64,000 bases of DNA. Source: Jonesiaceae bacterium BS-20 (lineage in GTDB: Bacteria; Actinomycetota; Actinomycetes; Actinomycetales; Cellulomonadaceae). Positions 9,105 to 17,564 of this stretch are shown piece by piece (position 1 is the stretch's first letter; each line of letters starts with the position of its first letter). The notes under the pieces were generated by a model. The model ran no database searches. It was not told the DNA's origin and was given only the letters and a program-made list of their open reading frames with translations. The position numbers were made by a program, and so were the translations under genes. The stretch lies in the NCBI GenBank assembly GCA_039995105.1, contig CP146203.1:3410001-3474000 (forward strand), given 5' to 3'.

Positions 9105-9379
9105 GGGCTGCTCCCAACTCTGGTTCCCGGTTAGCGCACCGCGCGCTGTGCGGGCACAACGCGGGTACTGACAGGCTTCTCCCATTCAACCAGTTGTTGG
9201 TGCAGGCGGGGCGGGACTTCGGCCCCGCACGTGTGGCCCGGTAGCGGCAAGCGGGGCTGGAGTATGTGGGGCAACGGCTTATGGGGCAAGGATCCCGTGG
9301 TGAAGCGACCGCTATGTCAGATGGATTGGCTACAGTGGTTATCCACAAGCGATTTTTTGACAAGAAAGTACACACCTGC

Positions 9380-10558
9380 ATGTTTTGCGCGCCTTTCAAG
9401 CGGCCCCGTCAGACGTTAGGGGCCGCTGCTTTTGTGCTGGCCCTGCTGCTGTCCGGGTGCACTTCGCCCGCCGCTTCTGAGACGGTCTCTCCGCCGGTTG
9501 CACCGAGCACAGCTCCGGCACCGCAGGCGACTGCCAATGAAGAAGATAATCCCGAAGGCGCCGAGGCGGACAACGCCAATCCTGGACCGGAAGGGCCCGC
9601 GCATCCGGATGCGGGGGATTCGCCCGTAGACGTCGCGGTGCCCGCTACGAACTATTCAGAATCGGTCAGCAAACTTGGGTTGCTTGCGGTTAAGGGCCGG
9701 GCCCCAAAGACGGGTTACGCCCGCACGGAGTTTGGTGCTGCCTGGAAGGACGTTGACCGCAATGGTTGTGATACCCGCAATGACATGCTGCGGCGCGACC
9801 TGAAAGAAGTTGTGTATAAGCCTGGGACGGGAAACTGTAAGGTCCTGAGCGGTGTCCTGGCTGACCCCTTCACGGGGACCACGATCAACTTTGACAGCGC
9901 GAATGACCCGTCAGGTGTGCAGATTGACCACGTGGTGGCGCTTTCCGATGCCTGGCAAAAGGGTGCACAGCAGCTCACCCTTGAACAGCGCACCGAGTTT
10001 GCTAACGACCCAATGAACCTGCTTGCGGTCCAGGGTGCCGCTAACCAGCAAAAGAGCGATGGCGATGCCGCAACTTGGCTGCCAAAGAATAAAGGGTTCC
10101 GTTGTCAGTTTGTAGCCATCCAAATTGATGTCAAGGCAAAGTATGGTCTGTGGGTTACCTCAGCGGAGCATGACGTCATGGCAAATATTTTGCAGGGCTG
10201 CTCGGGTCCAATCGAGGTAACCGGCCAAAACTCGCTGCTAGATAATGACACGACTCAAGTCGCGCCAGTTCCTAAGGATCAGTCGGCGACAACCGGTAAT
10301 CCAGGCGGCGGGGCAACTGCGCCGCCAGCGGCTGGCGTAAGCCAAACCCCGGGGGCCAAGGACGCAAGTGCGGGTGTGGCACCGGCTTCGAAGACTGCCT
10401 GCCCTGCGGATGCCCCAATCAAGGGTAATCAAACCAAGAAAGCGTGGATCTACCATGTGGAGGGCGAATCTGGCTCCTACAAAGCAACCCACCCGGAGCG
10501 GTGCTTTGCCACCGCGGATGACGCACTTCAAGCAGGGTACCGCGCGCCTCTGAACTAG
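9380..10558 (+). CDS. Secreted lipoprotein nuclease: HNH (DUF1524/GmrSD-type) plus sunset domain
   Basis: 392 residues from ATG 9380. The N-terminus is a lipoprotein signal (KRPRQ, hydrophobic run, LLSGC with Cys27), followed by a Pro/Ala/Glu-rich linker to about residue 90. The nuclease domain contains NGCDTRND, QIDHVVALSDAW (His about 184) and DPMNLLAVQGAANQQKSD, the pattern of secreted DUF1524 HNH proteins. The last 50 residues (CPADAPIKGN ... YHVEGESGSYKATHPERCF ... GYRA) are a 'sunset' domain, often found on actinobacterial extracellular nucleases. It likely acts on extracellular DNA at the outer face. The start is uncertain: in-frame ATGs at 9266 and 9314 exist but give no better signal peptide. 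Confidence 0.85.
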   Translation: MFCAPFKRPRQTLGAAAFVLALLLSGCTSPAASETVSPPVAPSTAPAPQATANEEDNPEGAEADNANPGPEGPAHPDAGDSPVDVAVPATNYSESVSKLGLLAVKGRAPKTGYARTEFGAAWKDVDRNGCDTRNDMLRRDLKEVVYKPGTGNCKVLSGVLADPFTGTTINFDSANDPSGVQIDHVVALSDAWQKGAQQLTLEQRTEFANDPMNLLAVQGAANQQKSDGDAATWLPKNKGFRCQFVAIQIDVKAKYGLWVTSAEHDVMANILQGCSGPIEVTGQNSLLDNDTTQVAPVPKDQSATTGNPGGGATAPPAAGVSQTPGAKDASAGVAPASKTACPADAPIKGNQTKKAWIYHVEGESGSYKATHPERCFATADDALQAGYRAPLN

Positions 10559-10588
10559 CTGACTGAGGCATCGGGAATTGAACGGTCA

Positions 10589-11212
10589 TTACCGCAGTGA
10601 CAGAACCTGTTCAACCAGCAAGAATATGGCTATCCCAACCATGGCAAGACCTGAGAATCTGCTGATCCACATGGCCAAACCGGGCCTGGTCCTCATGATT
10701 GCTTGGGCGCCAAATCCCACCAAAAAGTAGACGATGGCCGTGCCCACTAGGTGAATCCCGCCCAATGTCAGCATCTGGGTGGGCAAGCCCCAACTGCCCG
10801 AGGCATCGGTAAATTGCGGTAATAACGCCAAGAGAAGGAGAAAGACCTTGGGGTTGAGGCCGCTGACCAGCAAGCCTCGGGAAGCCCAGGAACCCCAAGT
10901 GCCTGCTGCTTGGCTCTGGCCGACCGTGACCGTAGCCGGGGTGCGGATCATGCCCACACCGAGGTAGAACAGGTATGCGGCCCCCGCCACCGTCAGGGCA
11001 ATGAGGGCAGACGGAGTGCGTGCGAGGACAGCGCCCAGTCCCGCGGCGACTAGCAGGATGGCGATGCCATGCCCAGCAAGCATTCCGCTCACGGCCGGGG
11101 TGACTCGGCGGCCGCCAATGCCGGCCGCTATTGCATAGGCCCAGTCGGCGCCAGGGCTCATGATGAACAGGAACGACACCACCCAAAACGCGCCAATAAT
11201 GCTGGGATCCAT
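10589..11212 (-). CDS. LysE/RhtB-family amino-acid exporter
   Basis: 207 residues with about six hydrophobic helices. MSPGADWAYAIAAGIGGRR near the N-terminus is the family signature (consensus PGPxxxxV..), and LNPKVFLLLLALLPQF in the middle is equally typical. Such proteins expel amino acids or homologues across the membrane. I took ATG 11212 (MDPSIIGAFW), which matches the family N-terminus. It is divergent from the Lrp/AsnC gene that starts at 11366, and that regulator is the likely controller. Confidence 0.9.
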   Translation of the reverse strand: MDPSIIGAFWVVSFLFIMSPGADWAYAIAAGIGGRRVTPAVSGMLAGHGIAILLVAAGLGAVLARTPSALIALTVAGAAYLFYLGVGMIRTPATVTVGQSQAAGTWGSWASRGLLVSGLNPKVFLLLLALLPQFTDASGSWGLPTQMLTLGGIHLVGTAIVYFLVGFGAQAIMRTRPGLAMWISRFSGLAMVGIAIFLLVEQVLSLR

Positions 11213-11365
11213 TCTCACCACACCTGCCTTGCCCTCAAAGAACGCCATGGGAATTTGCCATAAGGTTCCACAATTCGTGTACTGGTAGCGAGAATACGCT
11301 GTTTTGACCCAAAGGTGCTTCTAAATAATTGCGTCTTGTCCCGTAAATGGGGGAGAATCTTGCTC

Positions 11366-11827
11366 ATGGATCAAGTTGATCGTAATATTCTTGCCGAGCT
11401 GCAAAGTGACGGGCGAATTTCTTTGACGGACCTCGCCACCAAAGTGGGCCTGAGCCTGTCTCCCTGCCACCGCCGGGTGCGCGCGTTAGAGGAGTCCGGA
11501 GCGATCTTGGGATACCGAGCGGAACTCGATCCGGCCCAACTGGGACTGAGCTTTTCCGCGCTCGTGTTCATCACCCTGCAACAGGGCGACAGCAAATCGG
11601 TGGCCGCGTTTGAACAGGCGGTCAAGGAAATCCCCGAGGTTATGCGTGCCCAGCGCCTCTTTGGGGATCCAGACTTTTTGCTGCACGTGATCACCAAAGA
11701 TCTGCCCACATTCCAGCGGCTCTACGACGATCACCTGTCCGCACTGCCCGCCGTCCAACGAGTCACGTCCACCTTGGTTATGAAAGATGTGGTTCAGGAC
11801 CGCGCCTATCCAATGCTCAAACAGTAG
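11366..11827 (+). CDS. Lrp/AsnC-family transcriptional regulator
   Basis: 153 residues. The N-terminal HTH (DQVDRNILAELQSDGRISLTDLATKVGLSLSPCHRRV, about 2-38) and the C-terminal RAM ligand domain (SFSALVFITL ... GDPDFLLHVITKD) are complete. ATG 11366 has GGGGGAG ten bases upstream. It is divergently paired with a LysE exporter, a very common arrangement in which the Lrp protein senses an amino acid and induces export. The ligand cannot be told from the sequence. Confidence 0.92.
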   Translation: MDQVDRNILAELQSDGRISLTDLATKVGLSLSPCHRRVRALEESGAILGYRAELDPAQLGLSFSALVFITLQQGDSKSVAAFEQAVKEIPEVMRAQRLFGDPDFLLHVITKDLPTFQRLYDDHLSALPAVQRVTSTLVMKDVVQDRAYPMLKQ

Positions 11828-11908
11828 TGGACGGCCCCGCGTACCTTGTTGAGTCACCAGGGACCTTTACACCAGAGCTTTCGTTTCTACGCGTGGCAAG
11901 ATAGAGAT

Positions 11909-12520
11909 ATGTTTATCAAGATTTGTGGGCTCTCGGGGCCGGAAACCCTGGCTGCCGCCGTTGCAGCCGGTGCGGACGCCGTTGGATTTGTTTTCGCTCC
12001 TGGCAGCCCGCGCACGGTGACCGCAGAAGTTGCCCGTGAGCTGGTTGCTCAGGTACCGGACACGGTTGAGACCGTTGGGGTGTTCCGCGGGCAGCCTATT
12101 GATGAGGTCATTGCGACGGCGCGCGCCGCTGGAGTGCGCACGGTTCAATTGCACGGTGGGGAACCCGTTGCGGACTTGGACCGGTTGCGCACCGAGAAAC
12201 TGGGCACCATCCGTGCGCTTTCCGTCGCTGAATACCTTGGATTGCTCGAGGAAGACCCCGAGGGCCTGAAGCGACACAGGCTGCTTCTCGATGCCCCAAT
12301 TCCGGGCGCGGGCATACCTTTTGACCCGGCCCCAATTCTTTCTCACCCGCCATTTGTTGGCTGGATTTTGGCCGGCGGGCTTACTCCCAGCAACGTTGCC
12401 GAGTTGATTGGCCAGGTACACCCAACCGGTGTTGATGTCTCAAGCGGGGTGGAGAGCTCACGCGGAATTAAAGATGCGCTGTTGATTGCGCAGTTTATTG
12501 CTGCCGCGCGCAACGCATAG
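11909..12520 (+). CDS. trpF: Phosphoribosylanthranilate isomerase
   Basis: 203-residue TIM barrel for the third step of tryptophan synthesis. MFIKICGL at the start carries the catalytic cysteine. VQLHGGE, LLLDAPIPG (catalytic Asp in the DxxxPG position) and GWILAGGLTPSNV with GVDVSSGVESSRGIKD are the phosphate-binding and active-site loops. It is separate from other trp genes, so it is an orphan here. Just downstream lie a tRNA-Phe fragment, a terminator and, 1.2 kb on, a decayed copy of its own last 35 codons. Confidence 0.93.
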   Translation: MFIKICGLSGPETLAAAVAAGADAVGFVFAPGSPRTVTAEVARELVAQVPDTVETVGVFRGQPIDEVIATARAAGVRTVQLHGGEPVADLDRLRTEKLGTIRALSVAEYLGLLEEDPEGLKRHRLLLDAPIPGAGIPFDPAPILSHPPFVGWILAGGLTPSNVAELIGQVHPTGVDVSSGVESSRGIKDALLIAQFIAAARNA

Positions 12521-12530
12521 CGCGGTCCTA

Positions 12531-12556
12531 GACCTTTCGATTTTCAGTCGAACGCT
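12531..12556 (-). repeat. 26-bp copy of the tRNA-Phe anticodon arm
   Basis: The stretch from GACCTTTCGA to TCGAACGCT is identical to positions 2503-2528 inside the tRNA-Phe gene and is in the same orientation. It includes the anticodon stem-loop but not the acceptor or T arm. Such exact copies are left at attachment sites of integrative elements. It starts 11 bases after the trpF stop, at the edge of a small island. Confidence 0.85.
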
Positions 12557-12568
12557 TACGCCGATTCA

Positions 12569-12612
12569 ACTGGGCTTAGCCGGGACAAAACAACGTCGCG
12601 GCCAAGCCCAGT
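12569..12612. terminator. Terminator between trpF and the HhH-like gene
   Basis: ACTGGGCTT (12569-12577) pairs with AAGCCCAGT (12604-12612), with additional pairing inside. A CTATTTTA tail follows on the plus strand. It serves convergent trpF and the minus-strand gene. Confidence 0.7.
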
Positions 12613-12628
12613 CTATTTTAGAAACTGA

Positions 12629-13291
12629 TTACTGTCCCCGCTGCTGCTTGGACAGGTTGGATTGATAGCTCCAGATTGCGTGGTCAAAGGCAGTAAATTC
12701 GATGTTCTCGAACTGCTCAAATACTTGGACCAAGGCGGCTCGGAGCTCCCCTTGGGAAACCGCAGGTAGGTCATTTTCTGCAAGTGTTTGGTTCACAAAC
12801 GAGAATAGTTGGGAATCAGCTTTGATTCCTTGGTTCCCAAGGAGCATGCCAAAGTACTCGTAGGTAACCTTTCCTAACCCGTGAACACCTAGGTAAGCAG
12901 CCTGGTGTTCGGGGTTCTTAGCTTCTAAGTCCCGTGCGTGCCGGACTCCAAGCGCTACAAAGTTTTGTGCGGCTTCAATGACGCATTCGGCCTTGGGGCG
13001 TTGGCCTGTCTTAGTCGCTCCCATGATTCGTGTGATCTCCTCGGCTCCAAGTTCCACCAGGAGTTGTAGATCATCAACTGCATCTGCGTGATCTTCTCTG
13101 AAGGTCTTTACCCTACCGAGTACTCCGCCGGTTTCGTTTTTGGTGCTGTAGACGGACCGGATTGAGAACACCGCGTCGAGCAGTGCCATGCTGATTTTAT
13201 CTGGCCAACCGTAGGTAGTGGGGAAGTTCGCTTCCTCAAGAACCACAGCGACTTTGCTGGTGAGGGCAACCAATTGGTCTTTGTTTAGCAT
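12629..13291 (-). CDS. Uncharacterised HhH-GPD-like protein
   Basis: 220 residues. The segment GVHGLGKVTYEYFGMLLGNQ, followed by GIKADSQLFSFV (about 137-168), has the helix-hairpin-helix shape seen in endonuclease III/DNA-glycosylase-like proteins (consensus PGVGxxTAxYxLMLLG..xIKPD). The glycosylase lysine position is not obvious, so it may bind DNA without being a glycosylase. The rest is helical and polar, with no signal or membrane segment. It lies alone in an island bounded by a tRNA-Phe fragment and a trpF-tail remnant, which suggests it was acquired. Confidence 0.55.
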   Translation of the reverse strand: MLNKDQLVALTSKVAVVLEEANFPTTYGWPDKISMALLDAVFSIRSVYSTKNETGGVLGRVKTFREDHADAVDDLQLLVELGAEEITRIMGATKTGQRPKAECVIEAAQNFVALGVRHARDLEAKNPEHQAAYLGVHGLGKVTYEYFGMLLGNQGIKADSQLFSFVNQTLAENDLPAVSQGELRAALVQVFEQFENIEFTAFDHAIWSYQSNLSKQQRGQ

Positions 13292-13720
13292 CGAAATGAG
13301 TTTCCAATGTTGAGAGGGAAGTGCGGTTTATGTCTTATGCGCAACCCTAGCCGTACTCTCAGACAAAGGTGCGCTCCCATCGCTCTAAGCTTGGCAATGA
13401 AGTGGCCGGTTTAGGACTGTCGTCTGCTGATGAGACCGAACTTGGTGACTCAAATTCCAGAAATTCTGTCGCGTCTGTTGACTCCCAGCAATCTCAAATC
13501 AAGGCTTGCAATGTGTTGTCGGCTTCCCCTAAAAAATCGGATCATTGATCCAGTGTGATTCACAATGAGCCGCGAAGGGTCCTCTAGTCGATTGGCCGTC
13601 TCGTTTAAGTGAACTCCACTATGGCCGTAGAACCATTCAAGTTCGGCTGAGTACGTGAGGGCCCATCGGCGGCAAGAGAATGCTGCTGGGCAAACTGGCT
13701 GACACCACGGAAAGAATCTC
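13292..13720. other. Non-coding stretch, no gene recognised
   Basis: I see no convincing gene. An open frame from GTG near 13369 to 13546 encodes a polar Ser/Asn-rich peptide without family likeness. Composition is flatter than in the neighbouring genes. It is probably decayed DNA of the trpF-adjacent island. Confidence 0.4.
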
Positions 13721-13828
13721 GGAGTTGGAGCCTCAAACTAAGTGGAACGTCCACGTGGGGTCAAGGATGCACTGGTGATTACGCAGTTCATTGCTGCCGC
13801 ACGCAACGCAACTTCATCTTCGAAATAG
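13721..13828 (+). pseudogene. Remnant of a second trpF 3' end
   Basis: Translated in frame, this reads GVGASN, stop, VERPRGVKDALVITQFIAAARNA and a short tail. The intact trpF ends GVDVSSGVESSRGIKDALLIAQFIAAARNA split over the same codons. Most DNA differences are at third positions, so it is a diverged homologue rather than a fresh duplication. A TAA interrupts it at 13739-13741. No upstream trpF sequence is left. Confidence 0.75.
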
Positions 13829-13971
13829 CATGTTGGTGCGCGAGCGCAATCGAAGTTGCGTGACGGGCTCTCGCGCTGCACGCTGAGCCCCTTGCTGACA
13901 GTCACTCGTGACGGCCTTCGCTGCTATTCGCCGTATACCAGGCGAGAACTGAGATCGCATACATATTGAAC

Positions 13972-14004
13972 CCGGGCCGGATCCTAGTCATGGATCCGGC
14001 CCGG
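13972..14004. terminator. Strong GC hairpin after the 14022-14723 gene
   Basis: CCGGGCCGGATCC (13972-13984) and GGATCCGGCCCGG (13992-14004) form a perfect 13-bp stem with a 7-nt loop. It is located directly past the minus-strand gene that ends at 14022. The T-tail is weak. Confidence 0.65.
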
Positions 14005-14021
14005 TTCGATTTGTTTGACGC

Positions 14022-14723
14022 TTAGATATTCTTGAGTGCCTCAGCGCCAGCCACCTTGAAGTCAATGTAGGCGTTACCGCGGCGCACTACGGCCTCGCGT
14101 TCAAGCTGTGCCCGCATGCCACCGTTTGGGTCGTTGGGGTTCTTCAATACGGATCGAGTTACTGCCGCTACCAAGATCTGGTCTTGCTGAGAGTGCATAA
14201 TCGTAAGGTCAAAGCCCGTTGGAGGGGTATTGTTCCGGTGGATTCTGCGCAGTACGTCTTGCAAGTGTGGATCAGAGGGAGACTGCGCGGACTCGAGAGC
14301 TGCCCAGACTTCATTTGGATCTACACCGTTGAATCCAGACATGAATGCGGTCTGCATCTTGCCTCCGCCTGGGATGCGCCACCTACGTGACCACCAAATC
14401 ATGCCGATTGTGCCAAATATTGCAATGGCTGGTGGCAATACGTACAAGCTTATGTTTGAGACGCTTGCGCGGCGGCGGCCTTCAAACGAGGCAATGAGGT
14501 CCTCAGCATTGGTAAGAACGTAGATTGCGAATCCCAAACCCGCAAGAGCAATGATGGTAAAAATTGCGGTGCGAATTGGCGACAGCTCCGGTGCTACCAG
14601 ATCTGGCCGGGTCTTAAGGTAGTTCCGTATCCCAATATCTTTACTGACAGTGTTTTGTATGAATCCCCCTCGTGCTGCGGTCTGGTGTGACTGGTTCAAA
14701 GCACGTAATTGTTGGGAATACAT
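14022..14723 (-). CDS. Two-helix membrane protein, unknown function
   Basis: 233 residues. A polar N-terminal region of about 50 residues precedes two transmembrane segments (about 53-72, and 92-112 ending IWWSRRWR). A cytoplasmic tail follows with GVDPNEVWAALESAQ, FDLTIMHSQQDQ and FKVAGAEALKNI. I do not recognise a family. It is monocistronic and has its own hairpin terminator. The start could also be ATG 14729. Confidence 0.6.
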   Translation of the reverse strand: MYSQQLRALNQSHQTAARGGFIQNTVSKDIGIRNYLKTRPDLVAPELSPIRTAIFTIIALAGLGFAIYVLTNAEDLIASFEGRRRASVSNISLYVLPPAIAIFGTIGMIWWSRRWRIPGGGKMQTAFMSGFNGVDPNEVWAALESAQSPSDPHLQDVLRRIHRNNTPPTGFDLTIMHSQQDQILVAAVTRSVLKNPNDPNGGMRAQLEREAVVRRGNAYIDFKVAGAEALKNI

Positions 14724-15106
14724 TAGCAATCGAGCCCACGCAAAATAGTTGCTTTTTGGGGGTGAACTCGCGGCTAGTTTCGTAGGTTCGCAATAGCGAG
14801 GCTGTGAACTGCGGTTTTAGCAATCCCAAAGGAAAGCTTGGTGAGTCCTGCCCATCTTCTACCGCCGGATTTGTTGGCACGGGCAGATGAGTTTTTCTAT
14901 TCACTCGCTTAAACTTCCCACTTCAACTTGTTTGACGGCCGGTCCCAACCCGCCCTTGGCTCTCTACGGTGCGCCAGTGCGCCAGTGCGCGCGGTGGAGC
15001 GCACTGCGTCCACCCAATACAACGTTGTATAGTTTGGTTACGTGCCGGTTTGGCTGTATTTTTGGCTGGCTTGGAAAGCTCTGAACTTAGAAATAAAGGG
15101 GTAGTT
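14724..15106. other. Intergenic region upstream of the LacI regulator
   Basis: No gene is recognised. It holds a short GTGCGCCA tandem (around 14971-14990) and, near the right end, the LacI operator/promoter described separately. Confidence 0.5.
15017..15033 (+). promoter_or_regulatory. LacI-type operator overlapping the regulator's own -10 box
   Basis: ATACAACGTTGTAT (15017-15030) is a perfect 14-bp palindrome with the central CG typical of LacI-family sites. It overlaps TATAGT (15028-15033), a likely -10 element. Near-identical palindromes occur before the ABC transporter operon, so the regulator probably represses itself as well. Confidence 0.8.
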
Positions 15107-16117
15107 GTGGCGACTCTGCGGGATGTGGCCATCTTGGCCGGGGTCTCCAACAAGACCGTTTCAAACGTGGTTAATGGGTCGGCGCCCGTGCGGCCGGAAA
15201 CCAAGGCAAGGGTTGAAAGCGCCATTGCAGAATTAGGGTATCGACCTAACTTGGCTGCGCGTACGTTGCGGGCCGGTCGCACTGGAGTGATCGGTTTGGC
15301 GGTGCCCGACCTGAGCTACAGCTACTTTGCGGAGCTTGCCTCGGCTGTCTTGGAAGTTGCCCGTGATGCGGGATACGTGGTCTTGATCGAACAGACCGGT
15401 GGAAATCGGCAGGACGAGATCGCGTTCTTGACAGGTCCCCGGACCGCGATGATGGATGGGTTGATCTTTTCACCACTTGGCTTACTGCAAGAAGATGCCG
15501 ATGCTATTCGTGTGCCCTACCCGTTGGTGCTGCTGGGAGAGCGCACGTTCCAGGGATCCGCAGATCATGTGCTGATTGATAACGTGGCGGGTGCCCGGCT
15601 GGCCACGCAGCGCCTCATCGCCTCCGGCAAGCGCCGGATTGCTGCGGTTGGGATGCACGGCCGCGACGCTACGGCAGGGCTGCGTCTACAAGGGTACCGG
15701 GAAGCTTTGGATCTGGCGGGTATTGCATTTGATGAGAGCCTGGTTGTCTACCAAGAGATGTGGCACCGCAAGGAAGGAGCGCAGTCAACCGAATCCCTCA
15801 TTGTCAATGGTGTGCCCTTCGATGCCATATTTGCGTTGAATGACGAGCTCGCGTTGGGTGCCCTGCGAGTTTTGGTTGAGCATCAGATTCAGGTGCCTGA
15901 GCAAGTGGCGTTAGTTGGTTTTGACAACGTTACTGAGGGGCAGTTTGCCAGCCCAAGTTTGAGCACGATCGACCCACACCGTTCGGAGGTTGTTCGGGTG
16001 GCGTTGGGTGCGCTGTTGGAGCGGATCTCGGGGGAGTTTTCTGCGAAAGAACCGCGTAGTTTCAGGGTTGCTGCCGATTTTGTGCAGCGCGAATCTACGT
16101 TGAGTCTTGCGGAATAG
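15107..16117 (+). CDS. LacI-family transcriptional regulator of the sugar-uptake operon
   Basis: 336 residues from GTG 15107, with AAAGGGG just upstream. The HTH is at residues 3-23 (LRDVAILAGVSNKTVSNVVNG), with the hinge near YRPNLAARTLR. The periplasmic-binding-like ligand domain contains MDGLIFSP, RLIASGKRRIAAVG, DAIFALNDELALGALR and LVGFDN. These are all canonical for the family. It lies next to and in the same direction as the CUT1 transporter and glycosidase genes, and operators before both transcription units share one palindrome. Repression relieved by a sugar is the expected mode. Confidence 0.93.
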   Translation: MATLRDVAILAGVSNKTVSNVVNGSAPVRPETKARVESAIAELGYRPNLAARTLRAGRTGVIGLAVPDLSYSYFAELASAVLEVARDAGYVVLIEQTGGNRQDEIAFLTGPRTAMMDGLIFSPLGLLQEDADAIRVPYPLVLLGERTFQGSADHVLIDNVAGARLATQRLIASGKRRIAAVGMHGRDATAGLRLQGYREALDLAGIAFDESLVVYQEMWHRKEGAQSTESLIVNGVPFDAIFALNDELALGALRVLVEHQIQVPEQVALVGFDNVTEGQFASPSLSTIDPHRSEVVRVALGALLERISGEFSAKEPRSFRVAADFVQRESTLSLAE

Positions 16118-16133
16118 TTAAAAATCAATGCAG

Positions 16134-16193
16134 TTGACAGGTGGCCTTGTCGCGCCTAGACTCCAATTACAACGTTGTATTACGACGTTGTAA
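16134..16193 (+). promoter_or_regulatory. Promoter with two tandem LacI operators for the ABC-glycosidase operon
   Basis: TTGACA (16134-16139), a 17-bp spacer and TAGACT (16157-16162) make a good sigma-70-type promoter. Two palindromes follow: TACAACGTTGTA (16168-16179) and TTACGACGTTGTAA (16180-16193). Their centres are 13 bp apart. They cover the predicted start of transcription, a position that would block initiation. Confidence 0.85.
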
Positions 16194-16237
16194 TCGTACG
16201 GGCCAACAGAGGAGTTGGCGTAGAGAGAGGTCTAGAA

Positions 16238-17503
16238 GTGAAACGGTTTATGAAGCTGGTTGCTCTGGCTGCTGTAGGTTCTGTGGCGCTTGCGGGCTGC
16301 TCGGGAGGGGACTCCTCGGCGTCCGGAGGCGATGGCCCTATCAAGTTGTCTTTTTGGCACGGTTACACCGAAGCCGATGGCAAGGTGCTTGACGGGATTG
16401 TAGCGGACTTCAACGCTTCCCAAGATCGCATCACCATTGAGACAACCACCAAGACCTGGGCGGTTATCGGCGACACCTTGCTGCCCGCACTGTCCGCAAA
16501 TGATGGCCCGGACATTGTGGCCATGCCTGCTGAAAATCTCCCGGTGTATGCGTCCAAGGGTGCGTTTCAGGACCTAGATTCCTTCTACGGTGACGCCAAA
16601 ATCCAGGGCGCAAGCATCAATGAACACGCTGTTGCCATGGGCCAGGTAGACGGAAAACACTACGGCCTGCCAACGGGATTTGTGCCGCTCTCAGTCATCT
16701 ACAACAAGACGCTGTTTGCGGATGCCGGTATTGCTGAGTTCCCAACAACCTGGGATGAGTGGCTCGAGGTATCCAAGCAGCTAACCGTTGACACAAACGG
16801 TGACGGCACCCCTGAGCAGTTCGGTCTGGTTCTACCCGACCACGCAACCGTTGGAAACGGTGTTTGGGCCAGCTTGTTCTACGGGAACGGCGGAACCATC
16901 ACCCAAGATGGTCAAGCAGTGGTGAACTCCGACCAGAACAAAGAAACCCTCAAACTGTGGGCGGACGCGGTCATCAACGACAAGATCTCACCAACGGGAG
17001 TTGATGGCGTTGGTGCAGACAAACTCTTCTCCTCAGGCAAAGCCGCCATGGAAATTGGCGGACCTTGGATGTCCTACGTAGCCCAAGAAAACAACATTGA
17101 CTACGCGATCGCGGCGGTACCCGCTGGACCAGAAACTGCTGCGGCATCGGCAATTGGTATTTCAGCCGCAATCACAGCGCACGCCGGTGATGACCAAAAG
17201 GCTGCCGCACTCGAGTTCTTTGAGTACTTTTACTCCAAGGATGTAGCAACCCAGTGGTCGCTCGGCTCCGGCTGGCCTCCGCTACGCACAGATATCACCG
17301 CTGCAGACGTGAGCGAAAACCCGGTAGTGCACGCGTTGACCGAGATCGCTGACACCGCACGCCCGCTGCTGCCAGGAGTAATCAACACCGGTGACGTATT
17401 CACCGCCGTTGATGAAGCCACGCAAAAGGCACTCGCCGGGGGCGACCCGAGCGCACTTCTTGATGAAGCCGCTGGGAAAATCCAAGCGACGCTCGACAAA
17501 TAG
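16238..17503 (+). CDS. ABC sugar-binding lipoprotein (CUT1, family 1)
   Basis: 421 residues from GTG 16238 (GAGAGAGG seven bases before). The lipoprotein signal ends LAGC with Cys21. The mature part is a MalE-like solute-binding protein: LSFWHGYTEADGKVLDGIVADFN at the start, then PTTWDEWLEVSKQL and GGPWMSYVAQ. It captures an oligosaccharide for the two permeases encoded next. No ATPase gene is present in the cluster, so a shared MsiK-type ATPase elsewhere is expected, as is common for actinobacterial CUT1 systems. Confidence 0.9.
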   Translation: MKRFMKLVALAAVGSVALAGCSGGDSSASGGDGPIKLSFWHGYTEADGKVLDGIVADFNASQDRITIETTTKTWAVIGDTLLPALSANDGPDIVAMPAENLPVYASKGAFQDLDSFYGDAKIQGASINEHAVAMGQVDGKHYGLPTGFVPLSVIYNKTLFADAGIAEFPTTWDEWLEVSKQLTVDTNGDGTPEQFGLVLPDHATVGNGVWASLFYGNGGTITQDGQAVVNSDQNKETLKLWADAVINDKISPTGVDGVGADKLFSSGKAAMEIGGPWMSYVAQENNIDYAIAAVPAGPETAAASAIGISAAITAHAGDDQKAAALEFFEYFYSKDVATQWSLGSGWPPLRTDITAADVSENPVVHALTEIADTARPLLPGVINTGDVFTAVDEATQKALAGGDPSALLDEAAGKIQATLDK

Positions 17504-17564
17504 TTAGTTTTGGTGGCTGCCATTCGTGGCAGCCACCGCACCTCACCACATAGAACAAGGAAAA

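Noticed and set aside
7774-9171. Plus-strand frames opposite pntA and pntB
   Set aside because: High-GC antisense shadows; pntA and pntB are unambiguous.
2503-12556. A 10-kb island bounded by tRNA-Phe and its 26-bp copy as direct repeats
   Set aside because: The interval holds ordinary chromosomal genes (galE, pntAB, trpF) and no integrase; the 26-bp copy is better explained by an event next to trpF.
14641-14904. Minus-strand 87-residue frame upstream of the membrane protein gene
   Set aside because: No family likeness or ribosome site, and it overlaps the start of a better-supported gene.
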